Below are positions 23,333 through 32,330 of a DNA stretch of 43,367 bases, one piece after another. How positions within the stretch are numbered: position 1 is the stretch's first letter; every line of letters starts with the position of its first letter. The position numbers and the translations under genes are program-made. The notes beneath the pieces are model-generated. The model made no database searches. It was given only the letters and a program-made list of their open reading frames with translations, and had not been told where the DNA came from. The stretch is from Roseibium sp. TrichSKD4 (GTDB lineage: Bacteria; Pseudomonadota; Alphaproteobacteria; Rhizobiales; Stappiaceae), in the NCBI RefSeq assembly GCF_000148725.1, contig NZ_GL476320.1, forward strand, positions 998,402 to 1,041,768, read 5' to 3'.

Positions 23333-24328
23333 TTAGAGCTTGTCAGAAACCGCTGTGCTGGTTGCGCCTTCCGGCTTTTTCGTAATTACCGGATCAGATC
23401 CCCCAGCCAGAAGCGTATCTACCGTTCTGTTGTAAGCCTCCATGTCCAACTTTCCATCAGACCCGGCTACGAGCTTGTTGATCTCGCCAACCATGCGAAC
23501 CTGGTGCTTTTCGGTTTGCGCGCCAGTGGCATCGTTTTCCAGAACGATATCAGCAGCTTCTTCCGGGTTTTCGGCCGCATAGCTCCAGCCCTTCATGGAA
23601 GCCCGGACGAAACGCGCGAGTTTGTCGACCATGGCAGGGTCTTCAAGGCTGCTTTCCACTACATAGAGGCCATCTTCCAGCGTTGCCACGCCTTGGTCCT
23701 CATACTTGAACACCACCAGCTCGTCTGCCGGAATACCAGCGTCGATGACCTGCCAATATTCATTGTACGTCATCGTGGAAATACAATCGGCCTGCTTCTG
23801 GAGAAGCGGATCAACATTGAACCCTTGCTTTAATACCGTGACGCCGTTGTCGCTTCCGTCTGTTGGAATGCCGAGTTGGCTCATCCAGGAGAGGAAAGGA
23901 TATTCGTTGCCGAAAAACCAAACACCCAAGGTCTTACCTCGGAAGTCTTCAGGCGACGTAATTCCGGTATCCTTCCGGCAGGTCAGCATCATGCCGGACT
24001 TCTGGAAAGGTTGGGCGATGTTCACCAGCGGCACACCCTTCTCCCGAGAAGCGAGCGCAGAAGGCATCCAATCGACGATGACATCCGCTCCACCACCAGC
24101 AATGACCTGAGGCGGTGCAATGTCCGGACCTCCCGGCTTGATCGTGACATCCAGCCCTTCTTCTTCATAGAAGCCCTTGTCCGCAGCCACATAGTATCCC
24201 GCAAACTGACCCTGAGTGACCCACTTCAGCTGCAGTGTAAGTTCATCTGCCGCGTTGGCTGCGCCGGCAAACATGGTTGCGGACACCGCGGTTGCTGCCA
24301 TCGCCGCAACCCATGATTTGATTGCCAT
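23333..24328 (-). CDS. NMT1/THI5-type ABC transporter substrate-binding protein (orphan)
   Basis: This 331-residue protein has a signal peptide ending near AGAANA-AD (about residue 26) and the NMT1/THI5-like fold: LQLKWVTQGQFAGYYVAADKG, GGGADVIVDWMPSAL and GKTLGVWFFGNEYPFLSWM. Relatives bind thiamine precursors, riboflavin or other pyrimidine-like compounds for ABC uptake. No permease or ATPase gene lies beside it, so it must share a transporter coded elsewhere or be a leftover of a disrupted operon. A RutR-like operator upstream points to control by pyrimidines. The ligand is not certain. Confidence 0.85.
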   Translation of the reverse strand: MAIKSWVAAMAATAVSATMFAGAANAADELTLQLKWVTQGQFAGYYVAADKGFYEEEGLDVTIKPGGPDIAPPQVIAGGGADVIVDWMPSALASREKGVPLVNIAQPFQKSGMMLTCRKDTGITSPEDFRGKTLGVWFFGNEYPFLSWMSQLGIPTDGSDNGVTVLKQGFNVDPLLQKQADCISTMTYNEYWQVIDAGIPADELVVFKYEDQGVATLEDGLYVVESSLEDPAMVDKLARFVRASMKGWSYAAENPEEAADIVLENDATGAQTEKHQVRMVGEINKLVAGSDGKLDMEAYNRTVDTLLAGGSDPVITKKPEGATSTAVSDKL

Positions 24329-24645
24329 TCTCCCTGCTCCTCTTCCTCTCGCGAACTTATGTCAAAACATTTTGGTGGCGTGCGTCTCAATTGGCTATGC
24401 GTTTGGTTGTCGAAGCCCACTCACCGCCGGTATTTCTCTGCCCCTCCTCAACAAACATCCTGACCATTTGGTCAAGAAATCGTAGGCGGGAGTTCCGCTC
24501 GCGGTCAAGCGGAAACAATGAGTTCCGTAATTTCGGCGCCTGCCCAACTTTGCAGAGAAGGCGTTATTGTTCCATATTTACGCTACGTTATTTCTCTTAT
24601 TCTACTTATTATCCTGCGCGACTTACTTAAATAGGGCTGCTGACT
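24329..24645. promoter_or_regulatory. Non-coding gap upstream of the binding-protein gene
   Basis: This 317-base gap separates two diverging reading frames. It contains the RutR-like palindrome at 24461-24474 and otherwise no recognisable gene. The half towards the glycosyltransferase remnant is AT-rich and shows nothing I can name. Confidence 0.4.
24461..24474 (-). promoter_or_regulatory. RutR-like operator TGACCA-N2-TGGTCA
   Basis: On the minus strand the site reads TTGACCA-AA-TGGTCAG, which matches 13 of the 14 fixed bases of the RutR consensus TTGACCA-NN-TGGTCAA. RutR is a TetR-family regulator that responds to uracil. The site is about 130 bases before the start codon of the substrate-binding protein gene, at promoter distance. 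Confidence 0.6.
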
Positions 24646-24975
24646 ATGCGAAAAGGGCATACCCCACTCAGAATAGCCTTTCTATCTGCGCACGTTTTTC
24701 TGAATGGCTTTCGGAAGACCAGCGTTCACTTTGTAGCCGAAGAGTTTGCTAAACTCGGGCATACGGTTCACTTTACGACCATTAGCTACAGTATGATGAG
24801 CCGATTAAAAGGTGACGCTCGGTACTCCGCACTCAAATCTCATCAAAACAATCGATACATAGAAGTTTCCGAAGGACTTTATGCAGGAGCATACCTACCG
24901 GCCGTGCATCCCTTTAGTTCAACCTTACCCATTCCTGCTTTCATCGAAGAGGCGGCTTTTCGCGCTTACGACTAG
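24646..24975 (+). pseudogene. Glycosyltransferase N-terminal fragment (GumK-like)
   Basis: The 109-residue frame starts RIAFLSAHVFLNGFRKTS and continues VHFVAEEFAKLGHTVHFTT and GLYAGAYLPAVHPFSS. This resembles the N-terminal lobe of a glycosyltransferase of exopolysaccharide synthesis, most like the GumK glucuronosyltransferase type. Such enzymes have near 400 residues, so about three quarters are missing, and no continuation is seen in any frame after the stop. It is a truncated remnant at the edge of the AT-rich region. The GumK label is tentative; the broken state is clear. Confidence 0.55.
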
Positions 24976-25079
24976 CCATTGCCCAATATCCTTGAACCGG
25001 ATGGAGCTCTTGGGCATCACATCCGGGGACCAGTGTTGGGCATCACTTGGCCGAATTAACTGAGAATGTGGATTTTCAG

Positions 25080-25420
25080 TCAAAAAATATTAATTATATC
25101 AATAATTTGACGTGTTTCTGGCTGAGCATTTTTTTATTCACGAACCATTCTCTAGTTTGATTGGCGGTTGCTCGGGATTTTGGCAAATGACTGCTGCTTT
25201 GAAGTTTAGAAAAACGGCGTCAAGATAGGGGCATATGGACCTGTATTGAAGTAAAAAACGAACAAAGGTATGGTGTCCAAGTGGTCAGGTAGGGGCGTCG
25301 ACTTGCACGTATTTGGTGGTTAAATTCGGAAAAATTGTCATTAAGCGGAAATGGAATGTCATTTGACGGAAATCGATTGTTATCTCATGGGAAGCTGGTC
25401 CGCCCAAATGGAAATATTGA
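25080..25420 (+). repeat. Diverged direct repeat, copy A (transposon-end-like)
   Basis: This stretch aligns along its length with copy B at 31988-32330 in the same orientation. The first part would encode LAEHFFIHEPFSSLIGG, matching LAEHFFIHEPVSSLVGS in copy B, each followed soon by a stop. The second part is non-coding and holds a row of related units at about 21-base spacing: TGTCATTAAGCGG, TGTCATTTGACGG and TGTTATCTCATGG. A gene tail followed by short repeats is the pattern of transposon ends that bind a Tni/Tn7-type transposase. The flanking 24976-25079 and 25421-25602 hold nothing else I can identify. Confidence 0.55.
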
Positions 25421-25602
25421 CGTGAATGTTGTTGTTTGATGGGAATTGGCGTGGTCTTGAGGAATTTTGTTGGTTCTTGCTGAGGTGGAATTGTCATTCT
25501 TTGGAAACTGAGTGCGGTTTGGTATCTGCTAAATGACGATGTTGATGCGTTAGGCGGTTTGAGGCTAGAGAAGCGGTAAAGGGCGCGAGCGATTCAAAGC
25601 GC

Positions 25603-26035
25603 GTGTTTATTGGAAGGCCAATCTTTCAAAATTTGAACCTTTCGGAATGCGCTTGCCTTGGATGTGAAAATTACAAAATTGCCAAAACTAATCTTGCGTA
25701 TGCAAATAGCAGTCCGTCCTATTTTGAGCGTGGGCTTTCCTATTTTCAAAACGTGAAGGTGCTCAAGGTTCGAGAAGGGGGTGATGAGCAAATAACGGGC
25801 ATCGTGTCCGGGTCTCGCATTGCCGTTCTTAATGCGCTTTTTAGCTTCGAAAAATCTGCTGTGCTCCAGGGCTTGTGAAACTTGATGCTGCCTCAAAGTT
25901 ACCCGAGCGCGCAAGGAGGGTTCAGCTACTGAAAATTCTTGATGAACTCATGAGTCAAAATCTCAAGGCTTTGGTGTTTTCCCAACTTATTAAGATTCTT
26001 CACTTGATCGAGACGGATGTTCGCCCACGAGGATG
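25603..26035 (+). pseudogene. SWIM/SNF2-family helicase remnant with internal deletion and frameshift
   Basis: The first part encodes SPSYFERGLSYFQNVKVLKV and ITGIVSGS, the start of a SWIM-domain protein of the kind fused to SNF2 helicases. It then jumps to IAVLNAL and, in another frame, LRKICCAPGLVKLDAAS, LLKILDELMSQNLKALVFSQ and LIKILHLIETDVRPRG, which is the start of the C-terminal helicase lobe (SNF2 motif IV region). The whole first helicase lobe is missing, a frameshift lies near 25850, and a TGA at 26033-26035 ends it. It is a clear deletion relic, probably of a full gene of about 1000 codons. Confidence 0.65.
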
Positions 26036-26380
26036 AACCCAATATCATTGATAGTTTTCGCATCGTCATAAGCTGCTGGCGCCTCAGTCGGCTCTCAAAT
26101 TGGGTCAGGAGTGCTGATCCAAAGCGCTCTTAAAGCGGGTTAAATCGCGAAATTGTGACTTGAGATTGTGGATATGTGACGCTTGGTCAAATTTCACTCC
26201 ATCAAGCGGTTGTATACTTCAGGTAGCAGCCAGTGCTGCCAGCCCTAGTGCAATGTGTGGCTATCTAAAAAGACCGGGGGAAGACGTGAAAATGAATAAA
26301 ATTCATTGCTTTAGGGAATAGTCGCCCTGTCCGTACGGGCGGGACATGAAGCGGTGTCGCCTAAGAGTGGAAGTAGACAG
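26036..26380 (+). promoter_or_regulatory. Upstream region of prkA
   Basis: No gene is seen here. It holds two inverted repeats: AATGAAT-AAA-ATTCATT at 26291-26307 and a GC-rich palindrome centred on CCGTACGG at 26331-26338. Both lie within 100 bases of the prkA start and are candidates for an operator or an mRNA 5' structure. The rest is AT-rich and looks like decayed mobile DNA. Confidence 0.4.
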
Positions 26381-28315
26381 ATGGAGATTTATACTCGGTT
26401 CGTTGAGGACTATAGAAGCAATACCCTGGAGGAAATCTCAATCCAGGACTACCTGCTGGGATGCAGGGACAATCCGATGATGCGCGCAACCGCAGCCGAA
26501 CGCATGATGGCTGCAATCGGGGACCCGGAGATCGTCGATACCAGCCAGGATCAGACACTTGGCCGTATCTTCATGAACAGAACGATCAAGCGCTACAAAC
26601 CCTTTAAAAGTCTCTATGGCATGGAAAACACGATCGAACGGATCGTGGGGTTTTTCCGTCATGCCAGTCAGGGCCTTGAAGAGCGAAAGCAGGTCCTGTA
26701 TCTGCTCGGGCCGGTCGGCGGCGGCAAATCCAGTATTGCCGAAATCCTAAAAAAGCTGATGGAAAAAGAGCCGATCTACGTCCTTAAGGCTGGGAACGAG
26801 ATCAGCCCGCTTTATGAAACTCCGCTTGGCCTGTTCGATCCCGATCGCATGGGCGACCTTCTGGAAGACAAGTACAATGTCCCCAAACGCCTTTTGAAGG
26901 GGCTGGTTTCGCCCTGGGCAGCCAAACGGCTTAAGGACTATGAAGGGGACATATCGAAATTTTCGATCGTCAAACTCTATCCCTCGCGGCTGCACCAGAT
27001 TGGTGTGACAAAGACAGAACCGGGCGATGAAAACAACCAGGATGTGTCCGCGCTGGTCGGCAAGCTGGATATCCGCAAGCTTGAAGAGTTCAGTCAAAAT
27101 GACCCGGATGCATACAGCTATTCCGGTGCACTGAACCGAACGACCCAGGGCCTGATGGAGTTCGTTGAGATGTTCAAGGCACCGATCAAGGTGCTGCATC
27201 CGCTCCTGACGGCCACTCAGGAAGGGTCCTATGTCGGGACCGAGAACATTGGCGCCATGCCATTTCAGGGAGTGATCCTCGCGCACTCCAATGAATCGGA
27301 ATGGCAGCAGTTCAAGAACAACAAGAACAATGAAGCCTTTCTCGATCGTGTGAGCGTGGTGAAAGTGCCTTATTGTCTGCGGGCATCGTCTGAAGCGCAG
27401 ATCTACGACAAGCTTCTCCATGAAAGCGCCTTGTCGGATGCGCCGTGTGCGCCAGAAACCTTGCCTCTTTTGGCTCGGTTCAGCGTGTTGACCCGGCTGA
27501 CGGATCACGAGAACTCAACGCTTTACTCAAAGATGCGGGTCTATGACGGTGAGATGCTCAAGGACACAGATCCCAAAGCCAAGTCGATGCAGGAGTATCG
27601 CGATGCTGCGGGCGTCGACGAGGGCATGAACGGCATTTCCACACGCTTTGCCTTCAAGGTTCTCTCCGAGACCTTCAACTACGATACCGATGAAGTCTCC
27701 GCTGATCCTGTGCATTTAATGCATGTGCTGGAATTGGCCATCCGCCGTGAGCAATTCGATGAGGACACAGAAACCAAATATCTGGATTTTCTGAAGTCGG
27801 AACTGGCGTCTCATTATGCAGAGTTCATCGGCAATGAAATCCAGAAAGCCTATCTGGAATCCTATACGGATTACGGCCAGAACCTGTTTGATCGCTACAT
27901 CGCCTATGCCGACGCATGGATTGAAGAGCAGGATTACAAGGACCCGGACACAGGTCAGATTTTCGATCGAGACATTCTAGAGAAAGAGCTGGAGAAGATC
28001 GAAAAGCCCGCCGGCGTTTCGAACCCGAAGGATTTCCGCAACGAGGTCGTCAAATTTGTGCTTCGGGCCCGCGCGGAAAACAGCGGTCAAAACCCGGATT
28101 GGAGACAGTACGAGAAACTGCGCCAGGTCATCGAAAAACGCATGTTCGGCAAGGTGGAAGAGCTTCTTCCGGTAATCAGCTTCGGCGCAAAACGGGACAA
28201 GAAGACCGATGCCAAGCACCATGAGTTTGTCGAGCGCATGAACAGCCACGGTTACACCAAACGGCAGGTTCAGCGCCTTGTCGAATGGTACATGCGCGTC
28301 AACAAGGCCGGGTAG
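26381..28315 (+). CDS. prkA: PrkA family serine protein kinase (YeaG)
   Basis: From the ATG at 26381 the protein has 644 residues, the length of E. coli YeaG. It has the AAA-PrkA domain with Walker A GPVGGGKS at residues 110-117, the family NTIERIVGFFRHASQGLEE segment before it, and the C-terminal PrkA domain. The family takes part in starvation and stress responses together with YeaH and SpoVR. An in-frame GTG 27 bases earlier is less likely because the natural family start is at this ATG. It begins a three-gene operon; yeaH follows 22 bases after its stop. Confidence 0.93.
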   Translation: MEIYTRFVEDYRSNTLEEISIQDYLLGCRDNPMMRATAAERMMAAIGDPEIVDTSQDQTLGRIFMNRTIKRYKPFKSLYGMENTIERIVGFFRHASQGLEERKQVLYLLGPVGGGKSSIAEILKKLMEKEPIYVLKAGNEISPLYETPLGLFDPDRMGDLLEDKYNVPKRLLKGLVSPWAAKRLKDYEGDISKFSIVKLYPSRLHQIGVTKTEPGDENNQDVSALVGKLDIRKLEEFSQNDPDAYSYSGALNRTTQGLMEFVEMFKAPIKVLHPLLTATQEGSYVGTENIGAMPFQGVILAHSNESEWQQFKNNKNNEAFLDRVSVVKVPYCLRASSEAQIYDKLLHESALSDAPCAPETLPLLARFSVLTRLTDHENSTLYSKMRVYDGEMLKDTDPKAKSMQEYRDAAGVDEGMNGISTRFAFKVLSETFNYDTDEVSADPVHLMHVLELAIRREQFDEDTETKYLDFLKSELASHYAEFIGNEIQKAYLESYTDYGQNLFDRYIAYADAWIEEQDYKDPDTGQIFDRDILEKELEKIEKPAGVSNPKDFRNEVVKFVLRARAENSGQNPDWRQYEKLRQVIEKRMFGKVEELLPVISFGAKRDKKTDAKHHEFVERMNSHGYTKRQVQRLVEWYMRVNKAG

Positions 28316-28337
28316 GACGGGGGAGGTCGAGCGAAAC

Positions 28338-29660
28338 ATGACTTACTTCGTGGATCGTCGGCTGAACCCCAAAGACAAGAGCCTGAGCAACAGGCGCAGG
28401 TTCTTGAAAAGGGTCCGGTCACAGATCAAGAAAGCGGTCGAAGAGGCAGTGCGCGACAGAGGCATTGCCGATGTCGATCGCAGCAAAAAGGTTTCGGTGC
28501 CAACAGAAGGTGTCTCCGAGCCGTCATTTCGCAATGGACGCGAAACCGGACGCCACGAGCGGGTGTACACCGGCAATAAGTCGTTCCAGACAGGCGACCG
28601 GATCTCCAAACCGCCAAGCGGGAGTGGCGGAGGCGGGGGCAAAGAGGGCGCTAATGAGGGAGAGGGCGAGGATGAGTTCTACTTCGCCCTGTCTCGAGAG
28701 GAACTGCTCGACTATTTCTTCGATGATCTGGAACTACCGGATCTTGTGAAGGAAACCCTCGCCGAGATTTCAAAGACCAAACCCTCCCGCGCGGGCTATT
28801 CTGTTCTCGGGTCGCCAGCCAATCTCAGTGTAAGCCGTACCATGAGGAACGCTTATGGTCGGCGCATTGGATTGAAGCGTCCGAAAAAGGCTGAACAGGA
28901 ACAGCTTGAAACGGAAATCGAGGAGCTGGAAGCGCTCGAGACATCTGGCAAGAAGGAGAAGGATCGCCTGCTTTTCTTGCGAGAAGAGCACCAGAAGGTT
29001 GTTCGGCGGCGTCGGAGCATCGCGTATATCGATCCGCTGGATGTCAGGTACAACTATTTCGTTCAGGAGCCAGAACCCAACGCAAACGCAGTCATGTTTT
29101 GCCTCATGGATGTTTCAGCCTCCATGGGAGAGCGGGAAAAGGACCTCGCAAAACGGTTCTTCATGCTGTTGCACCTGTTCCTCAAACGCAGATACGACCG
29201 GACCGATATTGTCTTCATTCGCCATACGCATGATGCCAGCGAAGTGGACGAGGAAACCTTCTTCTACTCCCGGCAAACGGGCGGGACGGTCGTCAGCACG
29301 GCCTTGGTCAAGATGAAGGAGATCATTGCCGAGCGATACTCGCCCGCAGACTGGAACATTTACGCAGCACAAGCCTCCGATGGAGAGAACTGGAGCGGAG
29401 ATTCAGATATCTGCGCCACACTCTTGTCGGAAGACCTCATGCGCATGTGCCAGTACTTTGCCTATGTCGAAATCATCGGCGAAGACGAAACCTTGATCAT
29501 GAACAGCGAGGCTAGCGGCATGGAGCTTTGGGAAGCTTATCGCCGCGTTTCGGAACAGTGGCCGAATTTTGCACAAAAGCGGGTATCGAAACCGGGCGAT
29601 ATCTACCCGGTCTTCAGGGAATTGTTCGCGCGTGACAAGGTTGGAACGAATCATGGTTAG
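28338..29660 (+). CDS. yeaH: YeaH/YhbH family protein (DUF444)
   Basis: The ATG at 28338, with GGGAGG upstream, gives 440 residues and the usual start MTYFVDRRLNPKDKSLSNR. A glycine-rich linker (SGSGGGGGKEG) lies near residue 100. The C-terminal half has a von Willebrand factor A-like fold with the MIDAS motif DVSASMG at residues 258-264. YeaH works with the PrkA kinase; in enterobacteria yeaGH is induced under nitrogen starvation. The stop overlaps the spoVR start by eight bases, so the two are translated together. Confidence 0.93.
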   Translation: MTYFVDRRLNPKDKSLSNRRRFLKRVRSQIKKAVEEAVRDRGIADVDRSKKVSVPTEGVSEPSFRNGRETGRHERVYTGNKSFQTGDRISKPPSGSGGGGGKEGANEGEGEDEFYFALSREELLDYFFDDLELPDLVKETLAEISKTKPSRAGYSVLGSPANLSVSRTMRNAYGRRIGLKRPKKAEQEQLETEIEELEALETSGKKEKDRLLFLREEHQKVVRRRRSIAYIDPLDVRYNYFVQEPEPNANAVMFCLMDVSASMGEREKDLAKRFFMLLHLFLKRRYDRTDIVFIRHTHDASEVDEETFFYSRQTGGTVVSTALVKMKEIIAERYSPADWNIYAAQASDGENWSGDSDICATLLSEDLMRMCQYFAYVEIIGEDETLIMNSEASGMELWEAYRRVSEQWPNFAQKRVSKPGDIYPVFRELFARDKVGTNHG

Positions 29661-31158
29661 AAAGACCAAAGCTACAAGGAAAAAGCCGATATTCGAACAG
29701 GTTGACTGGGATTTTGACACGCTTCATCGGGCATTTGATGCCATAGAAGAGATCGCGCGCGATGATCTGGAACTCGATTATTATCCCAATCAGATTGAGA
29801 TCATTTCCTCAGAGCAAATGCTGGATGCGTATTCCTCAATCGGCATGCCGCTGATGTATCACCACTGGTCCTTCGGCAAACACTTTCTCGGGCATGAGCG
29901 TCTTTACAGAAAAGGCGCGCGCGGGCTGGCCTATGAAATCGTGATCAACTCAAATCCGTGTATCAGCTATTGCCTTGAGGAAAATACGATGCCGTTGCAA
30001 GCGCTGGTGATGGCGCACGCGGCCTTTGGGCATAACCACTTCTTCAAGAACAACCACTTGTTCCAACAATGGACGGATGCTGACGGCATCCTGGACTATC
30101 TGGACTACGCGAGGAAGTTTATCGCGCGTTGTGAGGAGCGTCATGGCGTGGGAGAGGTTGAAGCTGTTCTGGATGCCGCCCATGCCTTGATGAACTATGG
30201 TGTTTTTCGCCATCGCCGTCCCCGGCAGATGTCAGTGAAAGAAGCGGACGCACAGCGCCGCGAACGCCTCGAAGCGTTGGAGCAGAGTGCCTACTATCTG
30301 GCCAACACCATGCCAACACCAGCAGGCGCTTCTCCGGACGAAACCGAGCTTTCCCTACGCAAACAGGAAATGCAGCTACCGGAAGAAAATCTCCTGTATT
30401 TCCTGGAAAAATACAGCCTGATCCTGAAGCCGTGGCAGAGGGAAACACTCGCCATTGTGCGAACCATTTCCCAGTATTTCTATCCGCAGAAGCAAACAAA
30501 GGTGATGAACGAGGGCTGCGCCTGTTTCGTTCACTACCATATCGTCAACAAGCTTTATGAAGACGGAAAGATGACAGATGGGGCGATGTTGGAAATTCTG
30601 CACAGCCACACCAATGTCGTCGCGCAATCGGATTTTGACGACCCACGTTATTCCGGCATCAATCCTTACGCGCTTGGTTTTGCCATGATGGAGGATATCA
30701 AGCGCATCTGCATCGACCCGGATGAAGAGGACCGGGAATGGTTCCCATATATTGCCGGGAAAGAGGACTGGCGTGGTGTCTTGAAGGATGCCTGGGCGAA
30801 TTTTCGGGATGAAAGCTTTATCCAGCAATATCTCTCGCCAAAGGTGATGCGCCGGTTCCATATGTTCGCGCTGGCGGATGAGGTGAAGGAGCGGCACCAC
30901 ACGGTAACAGGCATACATGACGAACTGGGTTACCGGCATGTGCGCGATGTTCTGGCGCGCAACCATGACTACGCGACACTGGAGCCGGATATACAGGTGG
31001 TCGATGCCGACTTATTGGGAGACAGGTGCCTTCATTTGAAGGCTGTCAGATGCAATGGTATAGGGCTCGACAAATCCAGCCGCGAAGCGACGCTTACCCA
31101 TGTCGAGAAACTCTGGGGGTACAAGGTCGACCTTCAGGAAGTTGATGCGCTCAACTGA
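29653..31158 (+). CDS. spoVR: SpoVR family protein (YcgB)
   Basis: From the ATG at 29653 the protein has 501 residues, matching E. coli YcgB (about 510). Conserved stretches include MYHHWSFGKHF, YEIVINSNPCISY, AHAAFGHNHFFKNN and MNEGCACFVHYHI. The histidine-rich segments suggest a metal site, though the activity of the family is not known. It completes the prkA-yeaH-spoVR operon. After its stop lie about 230 bases in which I see no gene. Confidence 0.93.
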   Translation: MVRKTKATRKKPIFEQVDWDFDTLHRAFDAIEEIARDDLELDYYPNQIEIISSEQMLDAYSSIGMPLMYHHWSFGKHFLGHERLYRKGARGLAYEIVINSNPCISYCLEENTMPLQALVMAHAAFGHNHFFKNNHLFQQWTDADGILDYLDYARKFIARCEERHGVGEVEAVLDAAHALMNYGVFRHRRPRQMSVKEADAQRRERLEALEQSAYYLANTMPTPAGASPDETELSLRKQEMQLPEENLLYFLEKYSLILKPWQRETLAIVRTISQYFYPQKQTKVMNEGCACFVHYHIVNKLYEDGKMTDGAMLEILHSHTNVVAQSDFDDPRYSGINPYALGFAMMEDIKRICIDPDEEDREWFPYIAGKEDWRGVLKDAWANFRDESFIQQYLSPKVMRRFHMFALADEVKERHHTVTGIHDELGYRHVRDVLARNHDYATLEPDIQVVDADLLGDRCLHLKAVRCNGIGLDKSSREATLTHVEKLWGYKVDLQEVDALN

Positions 31159-31391
31159 CTTTTTCAAAACCTTTGAGAAGCTGAAATGGCAGTGGCCGCG
31201 TAGAAATTGGGTGAGGCAAGCAGAGGATCTGCTACGTGAACATGTAGACGGCTACAGGCCAATCTCGCGGCGATGCGGTGTTTGCTTACGGTAGCCTTTT
31301 AGGCCTGCGATCTGAAAAGCGGTCAGGTTACATCGATATCAGGGATGCGCTATGGCGACGAGGACTACACTGTGCCGGTTGCTTTGGGCCG

Positions 31392-31777
31392 CAGCGCGGT
31401 TTGAATCAAGGGGTTCGTGACGTCTGGTCATCGGCAGTCCCACTGAGGCGATTGTCGACCTCCCTCGTATTTATGATTATGGTGATATCGTGTTTGAACC
31501 GGTGCATTACTTTGCGCCGTCTGAGCGCAATATTGCCTTGGGGTATCGCATTTGTCAGGCAGTCACTGCAGAGACCTTAATTGAGGAGATCAGCGAGAAG
31601 GAAGGACTGTCCAGACGCCGGGTGTTGCAACTGGTGGACCATGGACTTCTTGCGCCCGATCTTGTTTGCAAGGTTCTGGAAGGTCATCAGCCTGTCGGCC
31701 TGACATCGGAATGGCTTCAACGACATGCCCTGCCTCTGGACTGGCAGGAGAAGCGGCGGGTGATCGGCCTCTTGTGA
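31392..31777 (+). pseudogene. Serine recombinase C-terminal remnant
   Basis: The open part encodes TLIEEISEKEGLSRRRVLQL, then LLAPDLVCKVLEGHQPVGLT and ALPLDWQEKRRVIGLL. This matches the C-terminal tail common to alphaproteobacterial recombinases (pattern LAPDIVEAILEGRQP then LPLDWxEQRRLLGF). The upstream part, RLVIGSPTEAIVDLP, is in the same frame but behind a TGA, and the resolvase domain is absent. It is a decayed piece of an integrative element just before repeat copy B. Confidence 0.6.
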
Positions 31778-31987
31778 ATGGGCCGACTGGTCGGAGACAC
31801 ACAAATCCGCAAAATTCATTTTCAAGGAAATGAACATTCGGTCTTGATCGAAATAACTGCAAACTGTCAGCGGCTAACTGGGAATTAGAGACACTCGCCA
31901 AACTGGGTGATATTCGCCGATGTTTTGACGTCTCTGCGGGCGAGACAGGAGGATATGTCGCTGAAAACTCAACGGGAAAGACCAGAA

Positions 31988-32330
31988 GAACGAAAGAATA
32001 TCAATGATATAGAACGGTTGGCTGAGCATTTTTTTATCCACGAACCAGTCTCTAGTTTGGTTGGCAGTTGTCCTGGATTTTGTCAGGGGTCTGTTGCTGC
32101 GAAATTCTGGAAATCGGCGTAAAAATAGAAGGTTATGAAAATGTGGTTAGGTAAGATACCAGTAAATGCATGGTGTGCCAGTGGGTTGGTGAGGGCGTCG
32201 ATTTGGCCGTATTGTGTGGTCAAGATCGGAGAATAATTGTCATTAAACGGGAACGGATTGTCATTTGGCGGACATCGATTGTCATCTCGTGGGATTCTTT
32301 GCCTTAAAACGGAATAATCTTCGGCGTGGT
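31988..32330 (+). repeat. Diverged direct repeat, copy B (transposon-end-like)
   Basis: This is the partner of copy A, in the same orientation. Its coding part is the tail of a frame from 31907 that reads NINDIERLAEHFFIHEPVSS and ends at 32122. The non-coding part has TGTCATTAAACGGGAA, TGTCATTTGGCGG and TGTCATCTCGTGGG at about 21-base spacing. Together the copies bracket 6.5 kb that includes the PrkA operon. From 32331 to about 32510 nothing else is recognisable. Confidence 0.55.

Noticed and set aside
25335-25395. Short regularly spaced repeats considered as a CRISPR array
   Set aside because: Units are degenerate, spacing is only about 21 bases with no true spacers, and no cas gene is near; transposase sites fit better.
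26747-27508. A 253-codon minus-strand open frame inside prkA
   Set aside because: prkA is full length and conserved on the other strand; the antisense frame shows no domain and no convincing start.
31100-31294. 64-codon open frame at the end of spoVR
   Set aside because: It overlaps the conserved SpoVR C-terminus in another frame and has no family pattern.
31907-32122. 71-codon open frame as a possible intact small gene
   Set aside because: Its tail matches a broken copy in repeat A, it has no ribosome binding site, and it is best seen as the end of a lost gene.
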